64,000 bases of DNA from Micromonospora wenchangensis (GCF_002210435.1 NZ_MZMV01000002.1:124001-188000), one strand, 5' to 3'; shown: positions 8,271 to 17,593, counted from the first letter of the stretch. Program-made: numbers and translations. The notes: generated by a model from the letters alone, not told the origin.

Positions 8271-10236
8271 AGCTTCGGGAGTCGACGCCGACGGCCGAAT
8301 ACGTGCGTCCCGCCCCCGGCTGCGGCAGGACGCGCAGCAGTTCCCGCAGGATGCCCACCCCGTCCTCGGTCAGGATCGACTCCGGATGGAACTGCACCGA
8401 GGCGAACCCGGCCGCCCGAAGGGCGTGCACCTCGCCGGTCGCCGGGTCCCGGCTCACCTGCACCGTCTCGGCGTGCCGCCCCTGCGGCAGCAGCGAGGTG
8501 GGGCAGCGCCCGGTGAAGGTGTTGTAGAAGGCGACCCGGTGTGGCACGCCGAACAGCCGGATCTCCTTCTGCACCCCCTGGTTGGGCACCGGCAGCCGGT
8601 GCAGGGGGATGCCCAGCAGGTCGCACAGCACCTGGTGGCTCAGGCACACGGCGAGGAACGGGCGGCGACCCGCCAGCAGCGTGCCGATCGTGTCCCGCAG
8701 CAGCCGCACCCTCGCATCGGCGCCGTCACGCGGGTCACCCGGACCGGGCCCCAGCACCACCAGGTCGTACGCGTCGACGGTGAACGGCTCGTCGTGCCGG
8801 CGTACCGTCACGTCCAGCCCCAGTGAGCGCAGTTGCTGGCCGAGCATGACGGCGAAGGTGTCCTCGGCGTCGACCACCAGCACCCGCCGGCCGTCGAGCA
8901 CCGGATCGGCGTCGCCGGCCCGGTTCGGGCCCCCGGCGTCGGGCTGGTCGGACGCCAACCAGAACCGGCCGACCCGCTCGTTGCGTTGCCGCAGCGCCCG
9001 GCGTACCCCCGGATGGCCGGCCAGTCCACCGGCCGGCTGGGCGTGCAGGGCGGTCAGCAGGCCGGCGGCCTTCGCCCGGGTCTCCGCCGCCTCCGCCACC
9101 GGGTCCGAGTCGCGCACCAGCGTCGCACCGACCGACAGGCGCAGCCGGCCACCGGAGTCGATGTCGGCGGTCCGGATCACGATCGTCGAGTCCAACGTCC
9201 GGCGGCCGTCCCGGTCGTGGCCGATCAGGGCCAGCGCGCCGCTGTAGTAGGCGCGGCCCGTCGGCTCGTACCGGCCGATCACCCGGGTCGCGTTCTGCAA
9301 CGGGCTGCCGACCACGGTCGGGGCGAACATCGTTTCCCGCAGCACGTCCCGCACGTCCGCGTCGGTGCCCCCCTCGACCAGGTACTCGGTGTGCGCGAGC
9401 CGGGCCATCTCCCGCAGGTACGGGCCCCGGACCCGGGCGCCGTCCGGGCAGATCCGGGCCATCATCTTCAGTTCCTCGTCGACGACCATGAACAGCTCGG
9501 CCGTCTCCTTGGAAGTGGCGAGGAAGTCGAGCACGCCGGGCAGGGTCGGCCCGGACTCCGGGTACCGGTAGGTGCCGCTGATCGGGTTCATCACGGCCCG
9601 CCCGCCGGCCAGGCTGACGTGCCGCTCCGGACTCGCCCCGACCAGCGTCCGGTCGCCGGTGTGCACCAGGAACGTCCAGTACGCGCCGTTCTCCGCCGCG
9701 AGCAGCCGACGGAACAACCGCAGCGCGGCGGTCAGCGGGTCCCCGCCCAGGTCGGCGATCCAGGTGCGCTTGAGGACGAAGTTGGCCCCCTGGCCGCTGC
9801 CGATCTCGGCGTCGAGCACCGCGCGCACCAGCCCGGCGTACGCGGCGTCGGACAGGTCGTAGTCGCCGGGGCCGACCGGGATCTCGCCGTCGGGGATGCG
9901 CCGCAGCACCTCGGCCAGCGGCAGCACCTCCTGCTGGTCGACCCGCATCGCCAGCAGCGGGGTGCCGTCGTCGGGGGCGTCGAACCCCCGCTCGGCGAGC
10001 TGCCGGTAGGGGATCAGCACCAGCAGGTCCTCACCGGCCGGGGAACCGGCGGGTCCGGGCAGGGGCAGTTCGGCCAGCCGGTCGACCGGGGCGACCGGCC
10101 CGGCGAGCACGTCGACCCAGCCGTACTCGTGCGCGTACGGCCGGTGCAGCAGGGCGAACGGTCCGTGGCACCCGGCCCGGTCGGCGGGGGGCAGCGTGAC
10201 CGGGTCGGACGACGGTGGTCGGTGCTCCGCGGACAT
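8269..10236 (-). CDS. phzE: PhzE-like 2-amino-2-deoxyisochorismate synthase
   Basis: 655-residue fused enzyme: a chorismate-binding (TrpE-like) domain, roughly residues 100-400, then a class I glutamine amidotransferase domain, roughly 440-640. It should convert chorismate plus glutamine into 2-amino-2-deoxyisochorismate (ADIC). Seen: GTYRYPESG and KMMARICPDGARVRGPY in the synthase part; AVCLSHQ (catalytic Cys) and the HPES pair in the amidotransferase part. The synthase-then-amidotransferase order and the neighbouring isochorismatase argue for PhzE rather than anthranilate synthase. ATG 10236 follows GAGGAGG. A strong hairpin lies between it and the upstream isochorismatase gene. Confidence 0.92.
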   Translation of the reverse strand: MSAEHRPPSSDPVTLPPADRAGCHGPFALLHRPYAHEYGWVDVLAGPVAPVDRLAELPLPGPAGSPAGEDLLVLIPYRQLAERGFDAPDDGTPLLAMRVDQQEVLPLAEVLRRIPDGEIPVGPGDYDLSDAAYAGLVRAVLDAEIGSGQGANFVLKRTWIADLGGDPLTAALRLFRRLLAAENGAYWTFLVHTGDRTLVGASPERHVSLAGGRAVMNPISGTYRYPESGPTLPGVLDFLATSKETAELFMVVDEELKMMARICPDGARVRGPYLREMARLAHTEYLVEGGTDADVRDVLRETMFAPTVVGSPLQNATRVIGRYEPTGRAYYSGALALIGHDRDGRRTLDSTIVIRTADIDSGGRLRLSVGATLVRDSDPVAEAAETRAKAAGLLTALHAQPAGGLAGHPGVRRALRQRNERVGRFWLASDQPDAGGPNRAGDADPVLDGRRVLVVDAEDTFAVMLGQQLRSLGLDVTVRRHDEPFTVDAYDLVVLGPGPGDPRDGADARVRLLRDTIGTLLAGRRPFLAVCLSHQVLCDLLGIPLHRLPVPNQGVQKEIRLFGVPHRVAFYNTFTGRCPTSLLPQGRHAETVQVSRDPATGEVHALRAAGFASVQFHPESILTEDGVGILRELLRVLPQPGAGRTYSAVGVDSRS

Positions 10237-10267
10237 CGGTCGCCTCCTCTCGTGGTGGTGGGTGGCC

Positions 10268-10295
10268 GACCGGCCGGCGCAGGGGCCGGCCGGTC
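10268..10295 (-). terminator. Intra-operon hairpin upstream of phzE
   Basis: Perfect 11-bp inverted repeat GACCGGCCGGC / GCCGGCCGGTC with a 6-nt loop in the 94-nt gap between the isochorismatase and phzE genes. It could partly terminate, or protect mRNA ends, so that phzE is expressed at a different level from the upstream genes. Confidence 0.5.
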
Positions 10296-10330
10296 GGGAC
10301 GGGCGGGTGGGTGGGTGGCCCGGCCTGCGG

Positions 10331-10978
10331 TCAGGCGTGGGCGGCGGTGGTGACGGACAGCGCGGCGAGCAGGGTGTCGGTGTCGGCGACCACGGCGCAC
10401 CGGTTCGCCGCGTAGGTCAGGGCCATCCGGTGGTCGTCGGCCGTGAAGTCGGCCACCGCGTCGGCGGCGACGAACGTCTCGATGTCGTGCGAGAACGCGT
10501 CGCAGGCGGTGGCCAGCACGCCGACGTGCGCGTACACGCCGCAGACGACGAGCTGGTCACGGCCGGCGGCGCGGATGCGGTCCAGCAGGTCGGTGCGGTG
10601 GAACGCGCTGTACCGCCACTTGGTGAACACCCAGTCCCCGACGGCGGGGGCCAGTGCCGGGTCGACCCGGCGCTGCTGCGGCTCGGCGGTCATCCCCGGC
10701 CCCCAGAAGTCGGCGAGCAGGCCCCGCTGGAGGGGGGTCATCGAACCCGGCTGCGCGGTGTACGCCACCGGCACCCCCAGCTCGGCGCAGCGGGCCCGCA
10801 GCCGGGCCGCGTTGTGCCGCAGGGCCCGGCCCGGCTGCGCGTCGGGCGGGAACGGGCGCAGGAAGTAGCCCTGCATGTCGTGGACGAGCAGCACCGCGCG
10901 GGCCGGGTCGGGCACCCAGCCGACGGTGTTGCGGGGCAGTTCGGGCAGGTCGTACCGGATGGTGTCCGGGATGCCCAC
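10331..10978 (-). CDS. phzD: PhzD-like isochorismatase
   Basis: 215-residue cysteine-hydrolase-fold isochorismatase. Expected reaction: ADIC to 2,3-dihydro-3-hydroxyanthranilate plus pyruvate. Seen: the catalytic Asp in [10 protein letters not shown], the FTKWRYSAF segment carrying the conserved Lys, and [13 protein letters not shown], which is characteristic of the PhzD/EntB group. No aryl carrier domain follows, unlike EntB. GTG 10978 has a strong GAGGAGG ribosome site. It sits between the EntA-like and PhzE-like genes, the order expected for a 3-hydroxyanthranilate route. Confidence 0.92.
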   Translation of the reverse strand: MGIPDTIRYDLPELPRNTVGWVPDPARAVLLVHDMQGYFLRPFPPDAQPGRALRHNAARLRARCAELGVPVAYTAQPGSMTPLQRGLLADFWGPGMTAEPQQRRVDPALAPAVGDWVFTKWRYSAFHRTDLLDRIRAAGRDQLVVCGVYAHVGVLATACDAFSHDIETFVAADAVADFTADDHRMALTYAANRCAVVADTDTLLAALSVTTAAHA

Positions 10979-10998
10979 GGTTGCCTCCTCGGTCGGGC

Positions 10999-11772
10999 TC
11001 AGACGCCGAGCGTGGCGCCGCCGTCGACGGTCAGGTGCTGCATGGTGATGTGCCGGGCGTCGTCGGAGATGAGGAACAGCACGGCGGCGGCGATGTCGGC
11101 CGGGTCGGCGATCCGGCCGAGCGGAATGCCCACCCGGTACGCCTCCGGCACCCCGCCGATGGTGGAGCGTCGGGCGGCGTCGTCGGGCAGCAGCGCGGCC
11201 AGCATCGGGGTGTCGGTGGAGCCGGGGGCCACCACGTTGCACCGGATGCCGTACCCGGCGAGTTCCAGCCCGAGCGCCTTGGTGAACGCGGTGGCCGCCG
11301 CCTTGGACGCCCCGTACGCCGACATGCCGGCGCGGGCGGTGCCGGCGGCGTTGGAGGCGACGGTGACGATGGTGCCGCGCCGTCGGGGCACCATCCGGTC
11401 GGCCACCGCCCGGCAGGTGTGGAACACCCCTGTCGCGTTGACCGCGAAGGTGAGCTGCCAGTCCTCCTCGGTCAGCGTGCGGGCCTCGCCGGGGCGCAGC
11501 ACCCCGGCGGCGTTGACCAGCGCGTCGATCGGTCCGAGTGTCCGTTCGACGGTGTCCACCAGGTCGCGTACCGCCGCACCCGAGCGGACGTCGACCGGGT
11601 ACGCGGTCAGCGGCAGCCCGGCGGAACGGGCCTCGTCCACGGTGGCCCGCAGCCGGTCGGCGTCGCTGTCGACGGCGGCGACCGGGGTGCCACGGCGGGC
11701 CAGTGCCCGAGCCACCTCGGCGCCGATCCCGCCGGCCGCGCCGGTGACCAGGGCGGTGCCGACGGTGCTCAC
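10999..11772 (-). CDS. EntA/DhbA-like short-chain dehydrogenase
   Basis: 257-residue SDR with the TGAAGGIG cofactor motif, the NAAG motif and the YGASK catalytic pair. It resembles 2,3-dihydro-2,3-dihydroxybenzoate dehydrogenases. In this context it should oxidise 2,3-dihydro-3-hydroxyanthranilate to 3-hydroxyanthranilate with NAD+. GTG 11772 overlaps the ligase stop by 4 nt (GTGA). The set PhzE, PhzD and EntA-like is, from memory of the field, how several benzoxazole antibiotics and diazepinomicin obtain 3-hydroxyanthranilate without tryptophan breakdown. Confidence 0.88.
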   Translation of the reverse strand: MSTVGTALVTGAAGGIGAEVARALARRGTPVAAVDSDADRLRATVDEARSAGLPLTAYPVDVRSGAAVRDLVDTVERTLGPIDALVNAAGVLRPGEARTLTEEDWQLTFAVNATGVFHTCRAVADRMVPRRRGTIVTVASNAAGTARAGMSAYGASKAAATAFTKALGLELAGYGIRCNVVAPGSTDTPMLAALLPDDAARRSTIGGVPEAYRVGIPLGRIADPADIAAAVLFLISDDARHITMQHLTVDGGATLGV

Positions 11773-13334
11773 CGACCGACACCTTCGGCGACGAGCGCCC
11801 GGGCCAGCTCCAGCCGCTTGATCTTGGTGGTGGCGGTGTGCGGCAGGTCGGCCAGCCGGCGGTGCACCGGGTCGGCCATCGGCGGCAACCCCCGGGCCGC
11901 CGCCTGCCAGGCGTCGAGGTCGAGGGGCTTGTCGTCGCGGGTGCAGACCACCGGCACCGGCCGGCCCTCGGTGCCCACGATGATCACTTCGGTGAGGTCG
12001 CCCATCCGGGCCAGCAGGTGGTCCTCGGCGACCAGTGTGCTGCCGAAGCCGGGCACCACGTCGACCTCACGGTCGAGCAGGTGCAGGCAGCCCCACCGGG
12101 TGCGGTAGCCGACGTCGCCCATCTTCCACCAGCCGCCCTCGACCTGGGCCGCGTAGCGTTCCGGCTCGCCGAGGAAGGTGATCGCCCGCCCGTCGCTGCG
12201 GGCCTCGATCCGCCCCGGCGACTCCCGGGTCGGGGGGCGGCCGTCGACCGACACCACCCGGATGTCGGTCATCCCGGGGAACGGCACGCCGACGCAGCGT
12301 CCGTCGTGCTCCGGCTCCCACCGCCTGCTGTACGTCCGGCCGACCACCGGGCCGGTCTCGCTCTGGCCGTAGAGCTGGGCGAACTTCGGGTTGCGGTGGT
12401 CGGAGGCGGCGAGCATCCGGCGGATGGTGCGCGGGTGGATCGCGTCGAACGTGCTGCTGAAGTAGCGGACGCTGGCCAGCGGCCGGCGCGGGTCGTCGGC
12501 CAGTTCCTCCCAGCGCAGGAACGAGTTGGGGTGCGCCTCGATCACGCCGGGCCGGAACCGGGTGAGCAGTTCGGCGGCGCGCGCCGGGTCGTCGTCGGCG
12601 AGCACGATCAGCGGTACGCCGCGCGACAGCGCCAGCGTCATCGCGCTGATCGCCCGGGAGTGCACGAACGACACGTGCAGCAGCAGCGGTTCCCGGCGGC
12701 GGACCAGCGCGGCGATGGTGGCCTGCGGCCGGTACCGGGCCTGGAGCGACCACCCGGTGTGTACCGCCATCTTGGGGATGCCGGTGGTGCCGGAGGTGTG
12801 GGTGACCAGCGACGGATGGTCGGCGGGCATGGTCACCGGCGCGACCCGGGGTGCGCCGGCCAGCTCGGCCAGCGCGGTGCCCGCCGGGTGGGTGCCGGCG
12901 GCGAGCAGCACCCCGTCGGCCAGCTCGCCGACGCCCTCGGGCAGGCTGCCGGTCAGCTTCGTCTCGTCGGTGAGCAGGTAGGCCGGGGCGGCCCGGCGCA
13001 GCAGCTCGGCGACCGTCGCGCCGTCCAGCTTGGGGGAGAGCAGCACCGGTACCGCGCCGATGCGGGCGACGGCGACGGCGAGCAGCGGGATGTCGAACCC
13101 GTCCGACTTGTGGACGACCACCCGGTCGCCGGGGCGGATACGCGCCGCCCACAGCCGGGAGGCGAGGTCGTCGACGAGGTCCGCGAGCTCGGCCATGGCG
13201 ATCCGGCGGCCGAGTTCCGGGGCGACGTCCAGGTCGTGGTCGAGGATGAGCAGGTTGGCGGGGTGCCGGGCGAGTGCCCGGTCGAACACCGTGCCGAGTC
13301 GGATTCCCTGGTTGGCGACGCGTTGCAGCAGCAT
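11769..13334 (-). CDS. ANL-superfamily acyl-adenylate ligase
   Basis: 521-residue AMP-forming ligase with intact core motifs: the P-loop-like [21 protein letters not shown], the ribose-binding GDVGYR, and a C-terminal TKIKR lysine. It should adenylate a carboxylic acid and pass it to CoA, a carrier or an amine. Given its neighbours, 3-hydroxyanthranilate is the likeliest substrate, but aryl-acid specificity cannot be read safely. No carrier protein is seen in the window, so the acceptor is open (CoA or direct amide formation). ATG 13334 follows GGAGGA; the SRPBCC gene ends 2 nt upstream. Confidence 0.88.
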   Translation of the reverse strand: MLLQRVANQGIRLGTVFDRALARHPANLLILDHDLDVAPELGRRIAMAELADLVDDLASRLWAARIRPGDRVVVHKSDGFDIPLLAVAVARIGAVPVLLSPKLDGATVAELLRRAAPAYLLTDETKLTGSLPEGVGELADGVLLAAGTHPAGTALAELAGAPRVAPVTMPADHPSLVTHTSGTTGIPKMAVHTGWSLQARYRPQATIAALVRRREPLLLHVSFVHSRAISAMTLALSRGVPLIVLADDDPARAAELLTRFRPGVIEAHPNSFLRWEELADDPRRPLASVRYFSSTFDAIHPRTIRRMLAASDHRNPKFAQLYGQSETGPVVGRTYSRRWEPEHDGRCVGVPFPGMTDIRVVSVDGRPPTRESPGRIEARSDGRAITFLGEPERYAAQVEGGWWKMGDVGYRTRWGCLHLLDREVDVVPGFGSTLVAEDHLLARMGDLTEVIIVGTEGRPVPVVCTRDDKPLDLDAWQAAARGLPPMADPVHRRLADLPHTATTKIKRLELARALVAEGVGR

Positions 13335-13336
13335 GG

Positions 13337-13891
13337 CTACCGTCCTCCGGAGGACTGTTCGATGTAGGTCTTCAGCCGCGCGAGGGTCAGCTCGATGTCG
13401 CCGCGCAGCTTGTCGGTCCACTGGGTGAAGAACCGCTCGGTGGCCTCGGCGTCGAGGCCGGCGGTGATGCCCCGGATGCCCTCGGTCGCCTCGCCCATCC
13501 GGAACCGGTGGATGAGCAGGCTGCCGCCGCCCGGGACGGCGTTGATCTCGTACGACCAGACGCTTTCCTGCCGTTCGCCGGCGCTGTTGCGCATGGCCCA
13601 GGCGAACATCCGGCCGGGTGCGGCGCGTACCACCTCGGCGGTGGTCTGCCACTCGCCCCGGACCACGGGCGCCCAGGGCACCACGTCGTCGCTGCGCACG
13701 TTGTCGCCCCGGAACACCGCACCGACCGCGCCGGGGGTGCCGGAGATCCATTTCCCGCCCCGGCATTCCGGGCTCCACCGACCGCTGGCGGGCAGGTCGC
13801 TGACCACCTCGTAGATGTGCTGCCCGGTGGCGTTCACCTCGATTTCACCGTGCACCGCGAACAATTCGCGATGGCCTTTCGCACCCAACAC
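13337..13891 (-). CDS. SRPBCC (polyketide cyclase/START-like) protein
   Basis: 184-residue protein with the SRPBCC helix-grip pattern: an N-terminal VHGEIEVNATGQHIYEVVSD strand-helix, a central SGRWSPECRGGKW segment and a long C-terminal helix. Members bind hydrophobic ligands; some catalyse cyclisation or dehydration of polyketides and related compounds. It is the first gene of the aromatic amino acid operon, so it may shape the condensed product or carry it. GTG 13891 is chosen because GAGGAGG lies 6 nt upstream; longer in-frame starts have no such site. Specific function unknown. Confidence 0.75.
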   Translation of the reverse strand: MLGAKGHRELFAVHGEIEVNATGQHIYEVVSDLPASGRWSPECRGGKWISGTPGAVGAVFRGDNVRSDDVVPWAPVVRGEWQTTAEVVRAAPGRMFAWAMRNSAGERQESVWSYEINAVPGGGSLLIHRFRMGEATEGIRGITAGLDAEATERFFTQWTDKLRGDIELTLARLKTYIEQSSGGR

Positions 13892-14068
13892 GGAAACCTC
13901 CTCGGCGAGGGCGTGCCGAGTCACCGCCACAATGGCGGCGACGGCACGGGAACGGTCGACGACGACCAGGACGTCCGCCGGCTGCGCGGTGCGGGGAACC
14001 CCCGTGACGCGGCGGTGCCGGTGACTATGAGTGCCGCAATGATCACTGTCGATCAGGCGTGCGGGTAG

Positions 14069-14097
14069 ACCATAGGTCGGTCGCGGGGGCCGTGCAA
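14069..14097 (-). promoter_or_regulatory. Candidate promoter of the SRPBCC-to-MDR operon
   Basis: On the minus strand TTGCAC (14097-14092) and TATGGT (14074-14069) are 17 nt apart, a fair housekeeping-type -35/-10 pair. It would give a leader of about 170 nt before GTG 13891. No attenuator peptide or riboswitch was recognised in that leader. Confidence 0.4.
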
Positions 14098-14623
14098 CGC
14101 ATCTCGGTGGGCCGGGGTCACTCCGTAACCGTGTGCAGTGACCCATCGTGCCTTATCTATCCCCAGGCCACCGGCGGGGTGCCGATCGCCGCCATCCGTA
14201 ACCCCTAGTTATCAATTGACCTGTTCAAGTGTCCCGAATTGTGGGAAGGATATCGGCGACGGCGGGTGTCCGACCCCGTGGGTCGTCATCGACCGGGCCG
14301 AACACGTGTCGGATCGACGATCAGGCTCCCCCGGGTGAGCGGCGGGGGAGTGGGTGGCGACGGGAATGACCTGGATCACTCCAGCGGGGTGGTCGCCGTG
14401 CGCGGTGGGCGTGTCCGCCGGCTGCTTCCCAGGATATGGAACGCAGGGATAGATTGTCCCGGTCACCCTGAGCCACGGTGGGTGGGGGTCTGTCGGGCGG
14501 GCGGTGCTGGTCGGAAGCGGCCCGTGGGCGGCGCGGGCGGGTCGCGCCCGGGATGCCGGTGGCGATTTGGCTACCGTCCGTGTCCAAGGCCGGCGACCCG
14601 TCGGAAGTCAACCGGGACATTGC
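14098..14623. other. Divergent intergenic region between blocks A and B
   Basis: No convincing gene in this stretch. It is less GC-rich than its surroundings, as a control region would be. It contains a perfect ACACGTGT palindrome at 14302-14309 flanked by CCGA/CGG, which could be an operator for an unlinked regulator. No B12-box was seen, although block B starts with a cobalamin enzyme. Confidence 0.4.
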
Positions 14624-14652
14624 TTGTCAGGGTTCTGGTCGCGTCCTAGACT
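14624..14652 (+). promoter_or_regulatory. Candidate promoter of the glutamate mutase operon
   Basis: TTGTCA (14624-14629), 17 nt, TAGACT (14647-14652): a good match to actinobacterial sigma-70-type promoters. It predicts a leader of about 195 nt before the first gene of block B at 14854. The spacing and the lack of another good candidate nearby support it. Confidence 0.55.
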
Positions 14653-14853
14653 CGGCGACCGACAGATGTGTGAGACACCCACTTACGGGGAGTTGCGGTG
14701 TTCAATGCAATGGCGGGCCTGCGCTAGCCAGATCATCTTTCTCTGACCATGGAACGGCACATTACGCCGAGCTTCCGCCCGGAGGCTGCGGCGACCCAGC
14801 CGTGCCCATTTTCCGTGACGATTTTCCGCTAGCGAAGTGTCCTGGAGTTCGGC

Positions 14854-15300
14854 ATGCGCCTCTCAACGGCCAACGCACCGGTCGCTGTCCTGTCCACCAT
14901 TCCCTCCGACTCGCACACCTGGAACCTGGTCTACCTCCACCTGCTGCTGGAGGAGCACGGCTTCCGGGTGGTCAACCTCGGCGCCTGCACGCCGATCGAC
15001 GAACTCGTCGCCGCCCACCTACGGCACCTGCCCGACCTGGTCGTGGTCAGCACCGTCAACGGGCACGGCGCGGTCGAGGGCGAGCAACTGGTCCGCCGGC
15101 TGCGCCGGCACGACCGCACCACCCCCGTCGTGATCGGCGGCAACCTCGGCGTCGCCGGGTCCGCCGACGAACGGCACGTGCCCGCCCTGCTCGAAGCCGG
15201 GTACACCGGCGTCTTCGTCGGCGACCGGGCCGTCGACGACTTCCGCGCCCACCTGCGCACCCTGCACGCCCGTCCGCACCTGGCCGCGAGCCCGGTGTGA
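14854..15300 (+). CDS. Glutamate (methylaspartate) mutase, small cobalamin-binding subunit
   Basis: 148-residue Rossmann-type B12-binding subunit. In glutamate mutase this chain holds adenosylcobalamin through the His of a DxHxxG motif. Here the motif reads DSHTWN (D19, H21, N24), keeping the cobalt-ligand His but with Asn in the Gly place; an IGGN loop follows near residue 95. The enzyme rearranges L-glutamate to (2S,3S)-3-methylaspartate. ATG 14854 follows TGGAG. Its stop overlaps the start of the catalytic subunit by 4 nt. Such pairs occur in clusters that use 3-methylaspartate (friulimicin, vicenistatin). Confidence 0.88.
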   Translation: MRLSTANAPVAVLSTIPSDSHTWNLVYLHLLLEEHGFRVVNLGACTPIDELVAAHLRHLPDLVVVSTVNGHGAVEGEQLVRRLRRHDRTTPVVIGGNLGVAGSADERHVPALLEAGYTGVFVGDRAVDDFRAHLRTLHARPHLAASPV

Positions 15301-16577
15301 CCCGGGGACGGTTCGCGTCGTACGTGGCCGACAACCAGGCCGCCGGTCGGTTGGTGGTGCAGCCCAGGATGGGCTTCGCCACCACCGAACAGATGCGCGG
15401 CGGCCTGCTCGCCGTCCGCGCCGCCCGGGCCACCACCGCCGGCACCCTCACCCTGGACAGCTTCACCCGGGTCGGCGACCACGCCAGCGCCGCCCGCGCC
15501 CTGGTGCACGGCCACGACCTCAACGGCTATCCGCTGGTCGCGCACGGGGCGGTGATGACCCGGGCGATGCTGGAGGACATCGCCGCCGACGACTTCCCGG
15601 TCCAGGTACGACACGGCTCGGCGCTGCCGCTGGGCATCTTCCACGCCCTGCTCGACGCCGGCCTCGACGCCACCGAGGGCGGGCCCGTCTCGTACTGCCT
15701 GCCCTACAGCCGGGTGCCGCTGCGGGCGGCGATCGACGAGTGGGCGGCCTGCTGCGAACTGCTCGCCAGCGTGGGCGACGGACGGGGCGCCCACCTGGAG
15801 AGCTTCGCCGGCTGCATGCTCGGCCAGCTCTGCCCGCCGTCCCTGCTCGTCGCGCTGGGCATCCTGGAGGGCCTGTTCTTCCGGCGGCACGGGGTACGCA
15901 GCCTGTCGCTCAGCTTCGCCCAGCAGACCAACCCCGGTCAGGACCTGGACGCGCTGCTTGCCCTGCGGCACCTGGCCGCCGAGTTCCTGCCGGACTGCGA
16001 CGTGCACCTGGTGGTCTACACGTTCATGGGGCTGTTCCCCCGCACGCCGGCCGGTGCCGCCGCGATCCTGGCGGAGAGCGTCCGGCTCGCCGTTGCCGGC
16101 GGGGCCGCCCGGCTGATCGTCAAGACCTCGGCCGAGGCGTTCCGCATCCCCACCGTCGCGGAGAACGTCGCCGCACTGGAGTTCGCCGCCACCCAGGCGG
16201 CCGGCTGCGCCGCACCGGCCCGGCGGTCCTTCGACCCGGCCGCCTCCCCGGCGTACGCGGAGGCGCGGCTGCTCGTCGAGGCCGTGCTCGACCTGCACCC
16301 GGAGCCCGGTACCGCCCTCGCCGAGGCGTTCGGCACCGGCCTGCTCGACGTGCCGTTCTGCCTGCACCCGGAGAACGCGAACCAGGCCCGCAGCCGGGTC
16401 GACCCCGACGGGACGCTGCGCTGGACCCGGACCGGCCGGATGCCGCTGCGGCCCGCCACCGGCCACGCCGCCGACCTCGGCTCGGCCGAACTGATCGACA
16501 TGCTCGCCTTCAACCAGCGCCGCTTCGACACCCCGACCACCGAGCCGACCACGCCGGCCCTGAGCCCGGCCCGTTGA
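15297..16577 (+). CDS. Glutamate (methylaspartate) mutase, catalytic subunit
   Basis: 426-residue TIM-barrel catalytic subunit of a coenzyme-B12-dependent glutamate mutase. Family-like segments are FVQ/VVQPRMGFA near the N-terminus, the NGYPLVAHG and QVRHGSALPLGIF stretches that line the substrate site, and GCMLGQLCPPSLLVA. It is somewhat shorter than the clostridial MutE (about 480 residues), mainly through a compact C-terminus. GTG 15297 overlaps the small-subunit stop by 4 nt (GTGA), which fits stoichiometric coupled translation. It should supply 3-methylaspartate for this locus, because no mesaconate pathway genes are nearby to make it catabolic. Confidence 0.87.
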   Translation: MTRGRFASYVADNQAAGRLVVQPRMGFATTEQMRGGLLAVRAARATTAGTLTLDSFTRVGDHASAARALVHGHDLNGYPLVAHGAVMTRAMLEDIAADDFPVQVRHGSALPLGIFHALLDAGLDATEGGPVSYCLPYSRVPLRAAIDEWAACCELLASVGDGRGAHLESFAGCMLGQLCPPSLLVALGILEGLFFRRHGVRSLSLSFAQQTNPGQDLDALLALRHLAAEFLPDCDVHLVVYTFMGLFPRTPAGAAAILAESVRLAVAGGAARLIVKTSAEAFRIPTVAENVAALEFAATQAAGCAAPARRSFDPAASPAYAEARLLVEAVLDLHPEPGTALAEAFGTGLLDVPFCLHPENANQARSRVDPDGTLRWTRTGRMPLRPATGHAADLGSAELIDMLAFNQRRFDTPTTEPTTPALSPAR

Positions 16578-16589
16578 CAGGGAGACCCG

Positions 16590-17546
16590 ATGACCTCGGT
16601 CCTGACCAGCACGACCGCCCGCCTCGACCGGGTCCGCCGCCACGGCGCGGTACGCGCCGGGGTGAGCACCGGCATCCGTGGCCTGTCCGCCCCCGACACC
16701 GACGGCCGGTGGCAGGGCCTGGACGTGGACACCGCCCGTGCGGTGGCCGCCGCCGTGCTCGGTGACGCCAACGCGGTCGAGTTCGTGCCGCTGACCCCGG
16801 ACCAGCGGATGCCCGCCCTGGCCGGCGACGACATCGACCTGCTCACCTGCAACGCCACCTGGACGGTGAGCCGGGAGGCCGGTTTCGGGGCCACCTTCGT
16901 CGCCACCACCTGCTATGACGGCGGGGCGTTCCTGGTGCCCCGGTCGGCCGGCGTCACCGCCGCCGCGCAGCTCGCCGGACGCCGGATCGGGGTACTCGGC
17001 GGCACCAGCAGCGCCGCCAGCCTCGCCCGCTACTACGCGCCGCTGGGCGCCGAGGTCGAGGTGGTGCCGTACCCGGACGCGGCGGACGCGCTCGTCGGCT
17101 ACCGCGACGGCGCGGTCGACGCGTACGTCTGCGACGGGGTGGTGCTCGCGGCCGAGAAGACCCGGCTGCCGGACCCCGACGCGCACGTCGTCCTGCCCGA
17201 GCTGATCTCCCGCGAGCCGATGGGCCCGGCGGTCGCCGACGGTGACTCGCACTGGCTCAAGACGGTCCGCTGGATCATCTTCGCGTTGATCGCCGCCGAG
17301 GAGGAGGGCCTGACCTCGGCCACCGTCGGCCAGGGCGCGGCGTCGGCGCTGCTGGACGCGCAGGCCCACCTCGGCGACACGCTCGGCCTGCCGCGGACCT
17401 GGATCGGCGACGCCGTCGGCCAGGTCGGCAACTACGGCGAGGTGTACGACCGCAGCTTCGGCGCGGCCAGCGGTCTCGACGTGCCCCGCGGCCTCAACGA
17501 CCTGTGGACGCGCGGCGGCCTGATGTACGCCCCGCCGTTCGCCTGA
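16590..17546 (+). CDS. Amino-acid substrate-binding-protein homologue without signal peptide
   Basis: 318-residue protein with the PBP2 (family 3 solute-binding) fold, closest in feel to general L-amino-acid binding proteins: GVSTGIRGLSAPD, GLDVDTARAVAAAVLGD and TWTVSREAGFG follow the family pattern. Unlike true ABC receptors it begins directly with the mature-type sequence; there is no signal peptide or lipobox, and no ABC permease or ATPase genes accompany it. It is therefore probably cytoplasmic: a binding or chaperone protein for an amino acid intermediate, or an enzyme built on this fold (as in cyclohexadienyl dehydratases). ATG 16590 follows CAGGGAGA. Confidence 0.75.
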   Translation: MTSVLTSTTARLDRVRRHGAVRAGVSTGIRGLSAPDTDGRWQGLDVDTARAVAAAVLGDANAVEFVPLTPDQRMPALAGDDIDLLTCNATWTVSREAGFGATFVATTCYDGGAFLVPRSAGVTAAAQLAGRRIGVLGGTSSAASLARYYAPLGAEVEVVPYPDAADALVGYRDGAVDAYVCDGVVLAAEKTRLPDPDAHVVLPELISREPMGPAVADGDSHWLKTVRWIIFALIAAEEEGLTSATVGQGAASALLDAQAHLGDTLGLPRTWIGDAVGQVGNYGEVYDRSFGAASGLDVPRGLNDLWTRGGLMYAPPFA

Positions 17547-17593
17547 GCACGGCCGCAGCCGAGGGGGCGGCGACCGCAACCGGAAGGGACACC

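Noticed and set aside
14302..14309. ACACGTGT as a strong regulator site
   Set aside because: An 8-bp palindrome can arise by chance in this base composition and the flanks pair poorly; mentioned only as a weak possibility.
14653..14853. Cobalamin riboswitch before the B12-dependent mutase
   Set aside because: No B12-box or extended conserved core was seen in the leader.
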